Shown: positions 40,000 through 49,392 of the stretch, piece by piece | Position numbering within the stretch: the stretch's first letter is position 1 | How the letters are laid out: each line of letters opens with the position of its first letter | Assembly (NCBI GenBank): GCA_016650045.1 | Contig: JAENWK010000002.1 | Location: 1 to 64,000 of the forward strand | Source of the DNA: Eubacteriaceae bacterium | GTDB lineage: Bacteria > Bacillota > Clostridia > Eubacteriales > Eubacteriaceae | Length of the DNA stretch: 64,000 nucleotides | Direction: 5' to 3' | Program-made: the position numbers and the translations under genes | The notes under the pieces: generated by a model | What the model saw: only the letters and a program-made list of their open reading frames with translations | Told to the model about the DNA's origin: nothing | Database searches by the model: none

Positions 40000-41013
40000 A
40001 TGCCGAACGTATACACAAGAGGCGGAGACAAAGGTGAGACAGGGCTTTTTGGAGCCAGTCGCGTTCAAAAGGACAGTATCCAGGTCGATGCCTATGGAAC
40101 CATGGACGAGGCAAACTCAGCCATTGGTTTAGCCTATTCATTTTGCGAGGATGAAGAAATTCGCAGAATTTTGCATGAAGTACAGAAAAGAATTTTTGTG
40201 CTGGGTGCAGAGCTCGCCAGTGACGAAAAGGGTAAATCCATGTTAAAGGATAAAATTACTCAGGCCGACATTGATACTATGGAAAAAATCATGGAACATT
40301 ATCTGGCAATCATTGGTCCACAAAAAGCATTCATCATTCCAGGAGCCAGCCCAGCTTCATCGGCTCTTCATGTGGCACGAACGGTGGTAAGACGAGGCGA
40401 ACGTCAGATTGTTCAGTACAATCGAGACAATGAACACAGTCGACCTGAATTAATAAAATTCGCGAATCGATTGTCGGACATGCTTTTTGTTTTAGCACGA
40501 ACCGCAGAACATTATGCACAGGTCAGTGAAATTGCTGGCCGTGTTATGGAAAAAATGAAGGCATTAGGCCAAACAGATTCAGAAGATGAAAATAATTCAG
40601 ACTTCCAGGAGAAAGACTATTCATTACTTATTCTGGCAAAAAAAATGGGTGCCGCTGCCCGGGTTAAGGCATTGGAAATGAATGTTCCCATTGTTTTCTC
40701 CGTGGTGGACAGTGGTGGAAACCTCACCTACTTTGAACGCATGGAAGATGCTTTAATGGTAAGTATCGATATTTCAGTGAACAAGGCTTACACAGCCAAC
40801 GCACTGAAAATGTCTACCGATAAGGTGGCGAAGGTCGTTAAAGAGGATGGTTCTCTTTATGGCCTGCAATGGACAAACAATGGTCGCATGGTTGTTTTTG
40901 GTGGCGGTTATCCACTGATTTACAATGGTGAAGTCATTGGTGGTCTTGGTGTCAGCGGCGGTAGTGTGGATGAAGATATGATCATTGCTAAAGCTGGACT
41001 GGCAGCACTATAA
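40000..41013 (+). CDS. pduO: Cob(I)alamin adenosyltransferase PduO with C-terminal GlcG/HbpS-like domain
   Basis: VYTRGGDKGETGLFGASRVQKD; DYSLLILAKKMGAAARVKALEMNVPIVFSVVDSGGNL. Confidence 0.93.
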   Translation: MPNVYTRGGDKGETGLFGASRVQKDSIQVDAYGTMDEANSAIGLAYSFCEDEEIRRILHEVQKRIFVLGAELASDEKGKSMLKDKITQADIDTMEKIMEHYLAIIGPQKAFIIPGASPASSALHVARTVVRRGERQIVQYNRDNEHSRPELIKFANRLSDMLFVLARTAEHYAQVSEIAGRVMEKMKALGQTDSEDENNSDFQEKDYSLLILAKKMGAAARVKALEMNVPIVFSVVDSGGNLTYFERMEDALMVSIDISVNKAYTANALKMSTDKVAKVVKEDGSLYGLQWTNNGRMVVFGGGYPLIYNGEVIGGLGVSGGSVDEDMIIAKAGLAAL

Positions 41014-41053
41014 AAAGACATTAAATAACAAACTTATCCAGGAGGAAGCTACT

Positions 41054-42463
41054 ATGAATATTGATACTACAGGTATTGAATATATCGTTAAAAAGGTGAT
41101 GGCGGAAATTGACTGTGCAGAAGAAAGCGGTCTGCCAGTCAAAGACGGCGAATATGGCGTATTTAACGATATGAACAACGCGATTGATGCGGCGTTTATT
41201 GCGCAAAAATCATACATGAAACAAACAATGGCATTCAGAGATAAAATCATCTGTGCGATGCGAGCTGAAATGCTGAAAAAAGAAAATGCGGAATTACTTT
41301 GTCAAATGTCGGTGGAAGAAACAGGCATGGGAAATTATGAACATAAACTTTTAAAGCATCAGTTGGCAACCACAAAAACACCGGGGATTGAAGATCTTGT
41401 CGCCGAAGCGTTTACAGGTGATGATGGCTTAACCTTAATGGAACAATCACCTTTCGGTGTTATTGGTGCCGTTTCGCCATCTACAAACCCCAGTGAAACA
41501 GTAATTTGTAATGGTATCGGAATGTTGGCCGGTGGGAACACCGTTGTTTTCGCACCACATCCCAGCGCCAAAAAAACCAGTGCACTGACAGTTAAACTTT
41601 TAAACAAAGCGATCATTGAAGCGGGGGGGCCGGAAAACTTAATTGTGACGACGGTGAACCCATCCATTGAAAGTGCAAATGTTATGTTTACCAGTGATAA
41701 AATCACCATGCTCTGTGCGACGGGTGGTCCTGGTGTTGTGAAATCCGTACTTAAAAGCGGGAAAAAAGCCATTGGCGCCGGCGCCGGTAATCCACCTGCA
41801 TTGGTTGATGAAACCGCAGATATTGAAAAAGCAGCCAAAGATATTATTGATGGTTGTTGCTTTGATAATAACCTTCCCTGTATTGCAGAAAAAGAAGTTG
41901 TGGTTGTCGAACAGGTTGCCGATTATCTCGTGTTTAATATGAAAAAGAACGGTGCCTATGAAATAACCGATGCGGCAAAAATTAAAGAGCTTGAAGAACT
42001 GGTTTTTCCAGGAGGACGACTGAGTCGTGATTATGTTGGACGGGATGCAAAAACCATCTTAAAAGGCATAGGTATTGAAGCAGATCCATCGGTTCGAGTC
42101 ATCATTATGGAAACAAGCAAAGATCATGTTTTTGCTGTTGAAGAATTAATGATGCCGATTTTGCCCATTGTTCGAGTAAAAAATGTCGCAGAAGGTATTG
42201 ATGTTGCGGTTGATTTAGAACATGGCAACCGACATACCGCGATTATGCACTCAACAAATGTCAATAATCTGACTGAAATGGCAAAAAGAATTCAGACGAC
42301 TATTTTTGTTAAAAACGGACCTTCCTATGCAGGAATCGGTGTTGGCGGCGAAGGTTATACAACCTTTACCATTGCCGGACCTACCGGCGAAGGCTTGACA
42401 TCCGCTAAGACATTCACTCGTAAAAGAAGATGTGTATTAGTAGGAGGATTTACGATTAAATAA
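41054..42463 (+). CDS. pduP: CoA-acylating propionaldehyde dehydrogenase
   Basis: EQSPFGVIGAVSPSTNPSETVICNGIGMLAGGNTVVFAPHPSAKK; catalytic NNLPCIAEK; start at ATG 41054. Confidence 0.94.
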   Translation: MNIDTTGIEYIVKKVMAEIDCAEESGLPVKDGEYGVFNDMNNAIDAAFIAQKSYMKQTMAFRDKIICAMRAEMLKKENAELLCQMSVEETGMGNYEHKLLKHQLATTKTPGIEDLVAEAFTGDDGLTLMEQSPFGVIGAVSPSTNPSETVICNGIGMLAGGNTVVFAPHPSAKKTSALTVKLLNKAIIEAGGPENLIVTTVNPSIESANVMFTSDKITMLCATGGPGVVKSVLKSGKKAIGAGAGNPPALVDETADIEKAAKDIIDGCCFDNNLPCIAEKEVVVVEQVADYLVFNMKKNGAYEITDAAKIKELEELVFPGGRLSRDYVGRDAKTILKGIGIEADPSVRVIIMETSKDHVFAVEELMMPILPIVRVKNVAEGIDVAVDLEHGNRHTAIMHSTNVNNLTEMAKRIQTTIFVKNGPSYAGIGVGGEGYTTFTIAGPTGEGLTSAKTFTRKRRCVLVGGFTIK

Positions 42464-42477
42464 TAGAGGTGTTGTTA

Positions 42478-43803
42478 ATGAGCGCAAACTTAGTTGAATT
42501 GGTACAAAATGCCGGCATCGTTGGTGCTGGCGGGGCAGGGTTTCCTACCCACGTCAAATTAAATTGTACCGTTGACACAGTCATTGTTAACGGCGCAGAA
42601 TGTGAACCTTTATTGCGCGTTGATCAACAACTGATGGCAATGGAGACTGTTAAGATATTAACAGCTCTCCAGGCTGTTATGGATCAAACACATGCAAAGG
42701 AAGGCATTATTGGCCTTAAAAAGAAGTATACAGAAGCGATTGAAGCTGTTAATAAAGATCTTCCCGCATTCCCTGCAATTAGGTTGCATTTGCTTAAAAA
42801 TTTCTATCCGGCCGGGGATGAACAGGTGCTTGTTTATGAGACCACAAAACGGATTGTTCCGGAGGGTGGAATTCCACTAAATGTCGGAACATTAGTCATA
42901 AATGTAGAGACACTCTTAAATATTTATGATACAATGACGACAGGTCAGCCGGTGGTAGATACCTACCTAACCTTAACAGGAGAAGTCAAAAATAGGATCA
43001 CAACAAAGGTTCCTTTGGGGATCACCGTTCGTGAAGCCTTAGAGTTGGCAGGCGGCACAACCATTGATGATTATGTTGTCATTAATGGCGGACCAATGAT
43101 GGGTAAAATTGTAGATCCTGAATCTACCATTACCAAAACAACCAAAGGTTTAATTGTTTTGGAGAAGGATCATTCCTTGATTCGTTCTAAAACAAAATCC
43201 ATCAAAGAATCCATGAAAATGGCAGGAATGGCTTGTATGCAATGTAATTATTGTACCGAACTGTGTCCGCGTTATGGACTTGGACATTCTTTGGAACCAC
43301 ATAAATTAATGCGTATAGCAGCCTATGGTAAAACCTGTGATGCGACCACTCAAGCTACAAACGCTTTTCTATGCTGTGAATGTGGCTTATGTCAATATGC
43401 ATGTGTAATGGACCTACAACCTTGGAAGTTCAATGCCATGCTCAAGCGAGAGCTCGGAAGCAAAGGGATAAAAAATCCTCACCACAAAACCCCAACTGAA
43501 GTTGAACGTTTCAGAACGATTAAACAGTTTGATGTCCACCGTTTAGTATTACGATTGGGACTGACGAAGTATGATCTTCCGGCCCCGATGGTTAAAACGG
43601 ATCAAGTGTTTACAAAGGTTAACCTATTATTGGCACAACATATAGGGGCACCGGCAATGGCGGTCGTTAAAGTTGGAGATACTGTGGAAAGAGGAGAACT
43701 CGTAGGTGAAATACCGGCGGGGAAACTGAGCGCAAGAGTTTTTGCTAGTATTAGCGGCAAGATAATTGCCGTGGATAGTGGAAAAATCACTATCCAATCC
43801 TAA
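42478..43803 (+). CDS. pduS: RnfC-like electron transfer protein PduS
   Basis: GIVGAGGAGFPTHVKL; 4Fe-4S motifs CMQCNYCTELCPRYGLGH and CCECGLCQYACVMDL. Confidence 0.93.
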   Translation: MSANLVELVQNAGIVGAGGAGFPTHVKLNCTVDTVIVNGAECEPLLRVDQQLMAMETVKILTALQAVMDQTHAKEGIIGLKKKYTEAIEAVNKDLPAFPAIRLHLLKNFYPAGDEQVLVYETTKRIVPEGGIPLNVGTLVINVETLLNIYDTMTTGQPVVDTYLTLTGEVKNRITTKVPLGITVREALELAGGTTIDDYVVINGGPMMGKIVDPESTITKTTKGLIVLEKDHSLIRSKTKSIKESMKMAGMACMQCNYCTELCPRYGLGHSLEPHKLMRIAAYGKTCDATTQATNAFLCCECGLCQYACVMDLQPWKFNAMLKRELGSKGIKNPHHKTPTEVERFRTIKQFDVHRLVLRLGLTKYDLPAPMVKTDQVFTKVNLLLAQHIGAPAMAVVKVGDTVERGELVGEIPAGKLSARVFASISGKIIAVDSGKITIQS

Positions 43804-43828
43804 ATCATATCTTAAAGGGGGATAAATT

Positions 43829-44788
43829 ATGGACTTTACATTGTTAGTCGCCGCATTTGGCGGTGGTCTTTTGGCCACAATGATCGGGGGGTTAAACTCA
43901 TTCATCTTCTGTGGTTTAACTGTTTTAGCTGCTATTCTTGGCGGAAAAGCTGGAGCACCAGCAATCGGACTTATGAGTTTTGGCCCTATGTTCGGACCAC
44001 ATGTCGCCTTTGCCGGAGCCGTAGCCGGAGCCGCTTTCGCAATGACAAGAAATCATATTGAAAACGGTTCAGATATCGTAACACCACTTGTTAAATTTGG
44101 TGATCCGATGGTATTAATCGTTGGTGGTATTTTCGGTATGATCGGCTTCTTACTCCAATATATCGTTTCAGCACTTTTGGGACCAATGTTATTTACTGGA
44201 ATTCTTGGAGCAGGCGCAATGGGTTGGACAGACACAGTTGCTTTGGCAGTACTTCTTTCAGCCATCATTGTTCGTTTGGTGTTTGGCAAAACTGGCCTTA
44301 CAGGTAAAACTCCTGCAGGCGAAGAGCGTGTTTGGGTTGCTACGGGTCAAAGATTGGGATTTGTTGTTACAATAGGTCTTGGTATTGGTGTTCTCATGGG
44401 CGGCATGGTCGTTGCTTTAGGAACACTTGGTTTAGTAGACAAAAGTGCGGATGCATTATACCTATATCAAATGATGCCAATCATTGCTTTTGCTATTGCT
44501 GCTATTTCTTTGATTTTTATCGATATGGGATACGCATTTGAAGCATGGCATCATATTGGTTATCCAGCTGCATCAACAGCAGTGATCATTTTTACAGCAA
44601 CCTTAAGTCCTGTTGCTGCTATTATCGGTGCTATTATTACTGGGATTTTCACCACTTTCTTTGGTGATTGGGTCCTCAAAACGTTTAACAGCCATGCAGA
44701 TACTCATATTGATCCACCTGCAACTACAATCTTTGTTATGCAAACAATCAATTTACTAATTTTAGGCGGAATTATCTTCGTCGTATAA
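43829..44788 (+). CDS. Polytopic membrane protein of unknown function in the Pdu operon
   Basis: 319 aa, about 8-10 hydrophobic segments; RBS AAAGGGGG; same strand between pduS and pduT. Confidence 0.8.
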   Translation: MDFTLLVAAFGGGLLATMIGGLNSFIFCGLTVLAAILGGKAGAPAIGLMSFGPMFGPHVAFAGAVAGAAFAMTRNHIENGSDIVTPLVKFGDPMVLIVGGIFGMIGFLLQYIVSALLGPMLFTGILGAGAMGWTDTVALAVLLSAIIVRLVFGKTGLTGKTPAGEERVWVATGQRLGFVVTIGLGIGVLMGGMVVALGTLGLVDKSADALYLYQMMPIIAFAIAAISLIFIDMGYAFEAWHHIGYPAASTAVIIFTATLSPVAAIIGAIITGIFTTFFGDWVLKTFNSHADTHIDPPATTIFVMQTINLLILGGIIFVV

Positions 44789-44859
44789 GTTAATAAAAGG
44801 AACAAGTTATTGTTTGTTTTAGTATTAAAAACATTCACAGTATAGAAGGAAGTGGTATT

Positions 44860-45408
44860 TTGAAAAAAGCAGTTGGTTTAATGGAATTTAAAAGCATTCC
44901 GGTGGGCATAGAATCCACTGATGAAATGCTAAAATCCGGAGATGTTGAGCTGCTGATGGCATCACCACTTTGCCCAGGAAAATATGTGAGTATTATTACT
45001 GGTGATGTGGATGCTGTCGAAGCTTCAATCAAAAATGGAACCCGTATTGGCGGTATCTATGTTTTGGAGACGGAAGTTTTACCAAACATTCATCCAGATG
45101 TGTTACCTGCTTTGTTAGCCGCTGGAGAATTTGGTGAAGTTAAATCTCTTGGTATCATCGAAACGATTAATGCAATCTCTTCAGTAACGATCGGAGACAT
45201 GTGTGTGAAAGCATCTAATGTCAAACTCATTGAGATCCGAATTGCAAGAGGCTTGGGTGGTAAAGGTTTTGTGTTAATCACAGGTGAAATTGCTTCTGTT
45301 AAAGCAGCTATTGAGGCGGCTAAGGCACATAAGATAGATTCGAATCTTATTACAAGTTATTCGATTATTGCCAAGCCCCACAAAGATATTAGAAAAACAT
45401 TGTTTTAA
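44860..45408 (+). CDS. pduT: BMC trimer shell protein PduT
   Basis: KKAVGLMEFKSIPVGIESTDEMLKSGDVELLMASPLCPGKYVSIITGDV; CPGKY contains the PduT cluster Cys. Confidence 0.92.
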   Translation: MKKAVGLMEFKSIPVGIESTDEMLKSGDVELLMASPLCPGKYVSIITGDVDAVEASIKNGTRIGGIYVLETEVLPNIHPDVLPALLAAGEFGEVKSLGIIETINAISSVTIGDMCVKASNVKLIEIRIARGLGGKGFVLITGEIASVKAAIEAAKAHKIDSNLITSYSIIAKPHKDIRKTLF

Positions 45409-45433
45409 CACAAAAGCAATCATTTAAAAATAT

Positions 45434-45465
45434 AAAAAACAAATGGCCTCGGTCATTTGTTTTTT
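45434..45465 (+). terminator. Terminator of the pdu operon
   Basis: AAAAAACAAATGGCC TC GGTCATTTGTTTTTT. Confidence 0.85.
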
Positions 45466-45476
45466 ATACAATTATT

Positions 45477-45521
45477 TTCTATTTTTTATAAATGCTCCAA
45501 GGCCATTTATAAAAAATAGAA
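45477..45521. repeat. Long AT-rich perfect inverted repeat upstream of the K/E/A-rich gene
   Basis: CTATTTTTTATAAATG CTCCAAGGC CATTTATAAAAAATAG, 16-bp perfect stem. Confidence 0.8.
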
Positions 45522-45551
45522 GGATGTGTTTATAAATAAAAGGAGGCTGTC

Positions 45552-46385
45552 ATGGCTCGAAAAAGCAAACCCAAATCACAATTACTTAAAGAAACAGCTA
45601 ATCAAAATACAGTGGAACCAACGAATTCAATTGAAGTGGAGAATGAAGAAGTGGGAAAACTTGATGATTTTATGAAAAAAATCGGAAAAGCCATAATGGG
45701 CGACGAAGAAAAAGTAGATGAAATCAAAGACAACAAACAACAGGCCAAAGATGATCAGGAATTCGCTAAAATGAAGCAAAAAGAAGATCAGACCATTGCT
45801 AAAGCCAAGATAAAAGCAGACCAGGAAGCAGAAGCGGATGCTAAAGCTAAATCAACAGCCAAACTAAAAGCCGACAAGGAAACCAAAGCAAAAGAAGAAG
45901 CCAAGCTTAAATCGGAACAGGAAGCCAAAGCAAAGCTTGAAGCTGAAAAACTGGCGAAACAAGAAGAAGCAAAAAAAGCTGAAGCTCAAAAATCCGTAGA
46001 AGAAGCGAAAAAACAAGAAGAAGCAGAAGAAAAGAAACAAATAGCCGCAAAAAAACGTGCCGAAGCCAAGGTGCGAGCCAAAGCCAAGGAAGATGCAAAG
46101 AAAAAAGCTGAGGAAATCGAAGCGGCCGAAATTCTTGCCAATCAGGAAAAAGAAGCCCGGAAACGAGAACAGAAAAAAATAGAAACAGAAGATCGTATTC
46201 GAAATGACCTGAAGAAAAAAGCGAAAGCATTACAAGAGGCAACCGCAGGTGCCATTGAAAAAGCCTTTGCCAAAGAAAAACAAATCAGAAAAGAACTATC
46301 TGAAAAGCGTCAAAAAGCCCATGAAGAAAAAGAACAGAAAAAACAGGTGAAAAAAGATAAGGATCTGCCATCCCATCTTTTATAA
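45552..46385 (+). CDS. Lys/Glu/Ala-rich coiled-coil protein
   Basis: 277 aa, low-complexity AKAKEDAKKKAEE-type repeats; RBS AGGAGG. Confidence 0.75.
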   Translation: MARKSKPKSQLLKETANQNTVEPTNSIEVENEEVGKLDDFMKKIGKAIMGDEEKVDEIKDNKQQAKDDQEFAKMKQKEDQTIAKAKIKADQEAEADAKAKSTAKLKADKETKAKEEAKLKSEQEAKAKLEAEKLAKQEEAKKAEAQKSVEEAKKQEEAEEKKQIAAKKRAEAKVRAKAKEDAKKKAEEIEAAEILANQEKEARKREQKKIETEDRIRNDLKKKAKALQEATAGAIEKAFAKEKQIRKELSEKRQKAHEEKEQKKQVKKDKDLPSHLL

Positions 46386-46393
46386 AGAACATC

Positions 46394-46428
46394 AGAAGTT
46401 CCTTTTTTCAAGGGAACTTCTTTTTTTA
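46394..46428 (+). terminator. Rho-independent terminator
   Basis: AGAAGTTCC...GGAACTTCT TTTTTTT. Confidence 0.88.
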
Positions 46429-46555
46429 CCATTGTGCAATAAAGATCGCATAGATTAGCTTAACGAAAAAAGGTATTATCCTTTAAAACTATACAAATAA
46501 TTATGATTGTAATATAATAAAGAGGTAAAGACTCATTAGAATAGGAGAGGCACGG

Positions 46556-48253
46556 ATGGCATATTTAGCGCTTTATCGAAAATATCGGCCCAGGACTTTT
46601 GACGAGGTTATCGGTCAGGATAGTATTACAAGAATATTAAAAAATCAAATTCAATATAACCGTGTCGGCCATGCTTACCTTTTTTCAGGTATCCGGGGCA
46701 CCGGAAAAACTTCTCTGGCAAAAATATTTGCAAAAGCGATTAACTGCCCAAATGGCATTGATGGAAACCCTTGCAACACCTGTGAAATTTGCGTGAATAT
46801 CGATCGTTCAGGGGTTATGGATATCATCGAAATCGATGGCGCATCCAATCGTGGCGTTGATGAAATACGAGAAATTCGTGAAAAAGTAAAGTATCCACCG
46901 ACCATTGGACGATATAAAGTATATATCATTGATGAAGTACATATGCTCACAAAGGAGGCCTTTAACGCACTCCTTAAAACATTGGAAGAACCTCCGGAAC
47001 ATGTGGTGTTTATTCTGGCAACAACCGAGCCCAATAAATGTCCGGCAACCATTCTTTCTCGGTGTCAACGCTATGAAATACGACCGATTCCCAAGGCGTT
47101 AATCATTGGGCAAATGGAAAAAATATGTAAAGATTTAGAAATCACCATGGAACCCCAGGCCTTTGATTTTATTGCATCTCGGGGCGAAAATTCCATGCGT
47201 GACGCCCTCAGCCTTTTGGACCAGATTGTTGATCTGAAAGACAGTAGTGGTCACGTCTCCTTTGAAGAGCTGTTGGATTTTACAGGAATGGCTGATAAAT
47301 CCGGCATTCATGATTTAATACACAAAATCGGAGCCGGAGATAGCGGCGGTGTTCTCCTGAGTTTGAGAGAAATGGTCAGTCGCGGTAAAGACAGCATTTT
47401 GCTTATGGATCAGGTCATTGAGTACCTTCGTGGGATATTAATCACAAAAACGGCAGGTGACGCCGCCATGGAAATATTAATGTGTACTCCAGAAGACTAT
47501 CAGAGTTACGCCGCATTGGGCAATACTTTAGAATTTAATCAACTCTATGGAATGATCAGTCACCTCATTGAAGAGAAAAATAAATTAAAATACAGCAGTC
47601 TTCAAAGTATTATTGTTGAGATGGCATTTTTAAGACTGTGTCTTGGTGAGGATGTGGTTAAAGAGGTAACCATCAAGAAATCAGCCTTTCAAAGCAAACC
47701 CAATCAAGCTGTCAGAGAGTTACCAAAATTAACAATTCCGGAGATTGAGACAGACATTGAAGAATCTCCACACAACGAGCGAGAAATAAAAACTGAAGTG
47801 GCGGTTTTCAGGGAAGTACAAGCCAGGGAAACTCACACAGTGGCAGAGCCAACTGTAAAAATAAAAACTACAGCAAAAAAAGCCAATTCCAAACATGACG
47901 AGATGACCCTGTTTAAAAAATTGTGCGATGATATTGGAAAAACGAATTCAGCCCAGGCCATGTTTTTAAAACGTGGAGAAGCCTGTTTGCAACCGGATGA
48001 TCACCTGATTATAAATTTCACAACGGAGAATCAAAACTATTTTCATTTTGTGAATAAGCCGAACCTGGTAAAATCCTTTGAAGAGATTCTCACCACAGCT
48101 GCCGGTAAAACAATAACTGTTTCAATCAAGCTTGAAGAAGAAAATTTTGGTGATTTGGATATGCTTGAAAAAACAAGACGGATTATTAATAATGATGCGA
48201 TTAATATCATTGAAGTTGAAGGATTTAAAGAAAAAATTGACGAAAAAAGATAG
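46556..48253 (+). CDS. dnaX: DNA polymerase III subunits gamma/tau
   Basis: LYRKYRPRTFDEVIGQDSITRILKNQI; HAYLFSGIRGTGKTSLAKIFAKAINC. Confidence 0.96.
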   Translation: MAYLALYRKYRPRTFDEVIGQDSITRILKNQIQYNRVGHAYLFSGIRGTGKTSLAKIFAKAINCPNGIDGNPCNTCEICVNIDRSGVMDIIEIDGASNRGVDEIREIREKVKYPPTIGRYKVYIIDEVHMLTKEAFNALLKTLEEPPEHVVFILATTEPNKCPATILSRCQRYEIRPIPKALIIGQMEKICKDLEITMEPQAFDFIASRGENSMRDALSLLDQIVDLKDSSGHVSFEELLDFTGMADKSGIHDLIHKIGAGDSGGVLLSLREMVSRGKDSILLMDQVIEYLRGILITKTAGDAAMEILMCTPEDYQSYAALGNTLEFNQLYGMISHLIEEKNKLKYSSLQSIIVEMAFLRLCLGEDVVKEVTIKKSAFQSKPNQAVRELPKLTIPEIETDIEESPHNEREIKTEVAVFREVQARETHTVAEPTVKIKTTAKKANSKHDEMTLFKKLCDDIGKTNSAQAMFLKRGEACLQPDDHLIINFTTENQNYFHFVNKPNLVKSFEEILTTAAGKTITVSIKLEEENFGDLDMLEKTRRIINNDAINIIEVEGFKEKIDEKR

Positions 48254-48326
48254 TGATAAAAAGTTTGATTTAGTGTTATAATAATCTGGTTATTAAGATT
48301 AAACGAAAAACATAGTGGAGGAAATT

Positions 48327-48671
48327 ATGGCGAAACGAAAAATGCCCGGTGGTATGGGCGGTGGAAATATGAACAATATGATGAAACAAGTGCAAAAAAT
48401 GCAACAGGATATGGCAAAGCTTCAGGAAGAGCTCAACGCACAAGAAGTTGAAGCAACTGCTGGCGGCGGTGCTGTTAAGGTTGTGGTTACTGGAAAGAAA
48501 ACCCTTTTATCAGTAAAAATTGATCCGGAAGTGATTGATGAGGATGATATTGAAATGCTTGAAGATCTTATTCTGGCGGCAGTCAATGAAGCTCTGATTA
48601 AAGCTGAGGAAATGGTTAATTCTGAAATGGGCAAAATCACCGGTGGTATGAATATTCCAGGACTGACTTAG
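48327..48671 (+). CDS. YbaB/EbfC nucleoid-associated protein
   Basis: [22 protein letters not shown]; gene order dnaX-ybaB-recR. Confidence 0.93.
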   Translation: MAKRKMPGGMGGGNMNNMMKQVQKMQQDMAKLQEELNAQEVEATAGGGAVKVVVTGKKTLLSVKIDPEVIDEDDIEMLEDLILAAVNEALIKAEEMVNSEMGKITGGMNIPGLT

Positions 48672-48679
48672 GAGAGACT

Positions 48680-49279
48680 ATGGGTTATTATCCAAAGGCT
48701 CTGGAGCGATTAGTCCTTGAACTGGGAAAGCTCCCGGGGATTGGTGAAAAAACAGCTCAGCGTCTCGCTTTTCATATTATTAATTTACCTGAAGAAGAGA
48801 TTATAGGTCTTTCCGAAGCATTAATCACTGCAAAAACAAAAATTGTATTATGCAAAAAATGCTTTAGTATAACAGATAAGGAACTTTGTGATATCTGTGG
48901 AAATCCCAATCGCGATCAGAAAACGATTTGCGTTGTTCAGAATAGTCGGGATATTTTTGCGGTGGAAAAAACACGAGAATATAAAGGACTTTACCATGTG
49001 CTTCACGGTGCTATTTCGCCTCTTGAAGGGATTGGACCCCAGGATATTAAAGCCCGAGAGCTATTATTGCGCATTGGTGAAAACGACATTGAAGAGGTCA
49101 TCATGGCGACAAACGCAACGGTTGAGGGAGAAGCCACGGCCATGTATTTAGGAAACCTGATTACCCCTCTGGGTGTAAAGGTAACACGTCTCGCCAAGGG
49201 CATTCCCATTGGTGCAGATCTTGAATATACAGATGAAATAACACTTATCAAAGCCTTTGAAGGAAGAAACATTATATAA
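48680..49279 (+). CDS. recR: Recombination protein RecR
   Basis: [16 protein letters not shown]; zinc finger [16 protein letters not shown]. Confidence 0.96.
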   Translation: MGYYPKALERLVLELGKLPGIGEKTAQRLAFHIINLPEEEIIGLSEALITAKTKIVLCKKCFSITDKELCDICGNPNRDQKTICVVQNSRDIFAVEKTREYKGLYHVLHGAISPLEGIGPQDIKARELLLRIGENDIEEVIMATNATVEGEATAMYLGNLITPLGVKVTRLAKGIPIGADLEYTDEITLIKAFEGRNII

Positions 49280-49291
49280 TAATACCTTTAC

Positions 49292-49362
49292 AGATAATCG
49301 CGAAAGGACAGTGAGCTTCGCTGTCTAGTTTATGGTTGTGTTTATGAATTTCGCAATTATCT
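49292..49362. repeat. Intergenic long-hairpin element between recR and ptsI
   Basis: AGATAATCGCGAAA (49292-49305) / TTTCGCAATTATCT (49349-49362), 13 of 14 pairs; inner GACAG...CTGTC hairpin. Confidence 0.75.
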
Positions 49363-49392
49363 ATAATACCCCTAAAAAAGGAGATAAAAAAT

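Noticed and set aside
46675-47068. Antisense ORFs of 86-125 aa inside dnaX
   Set aside because: Fully opposite a conserved gene with no independent motif; expected chance ORFs
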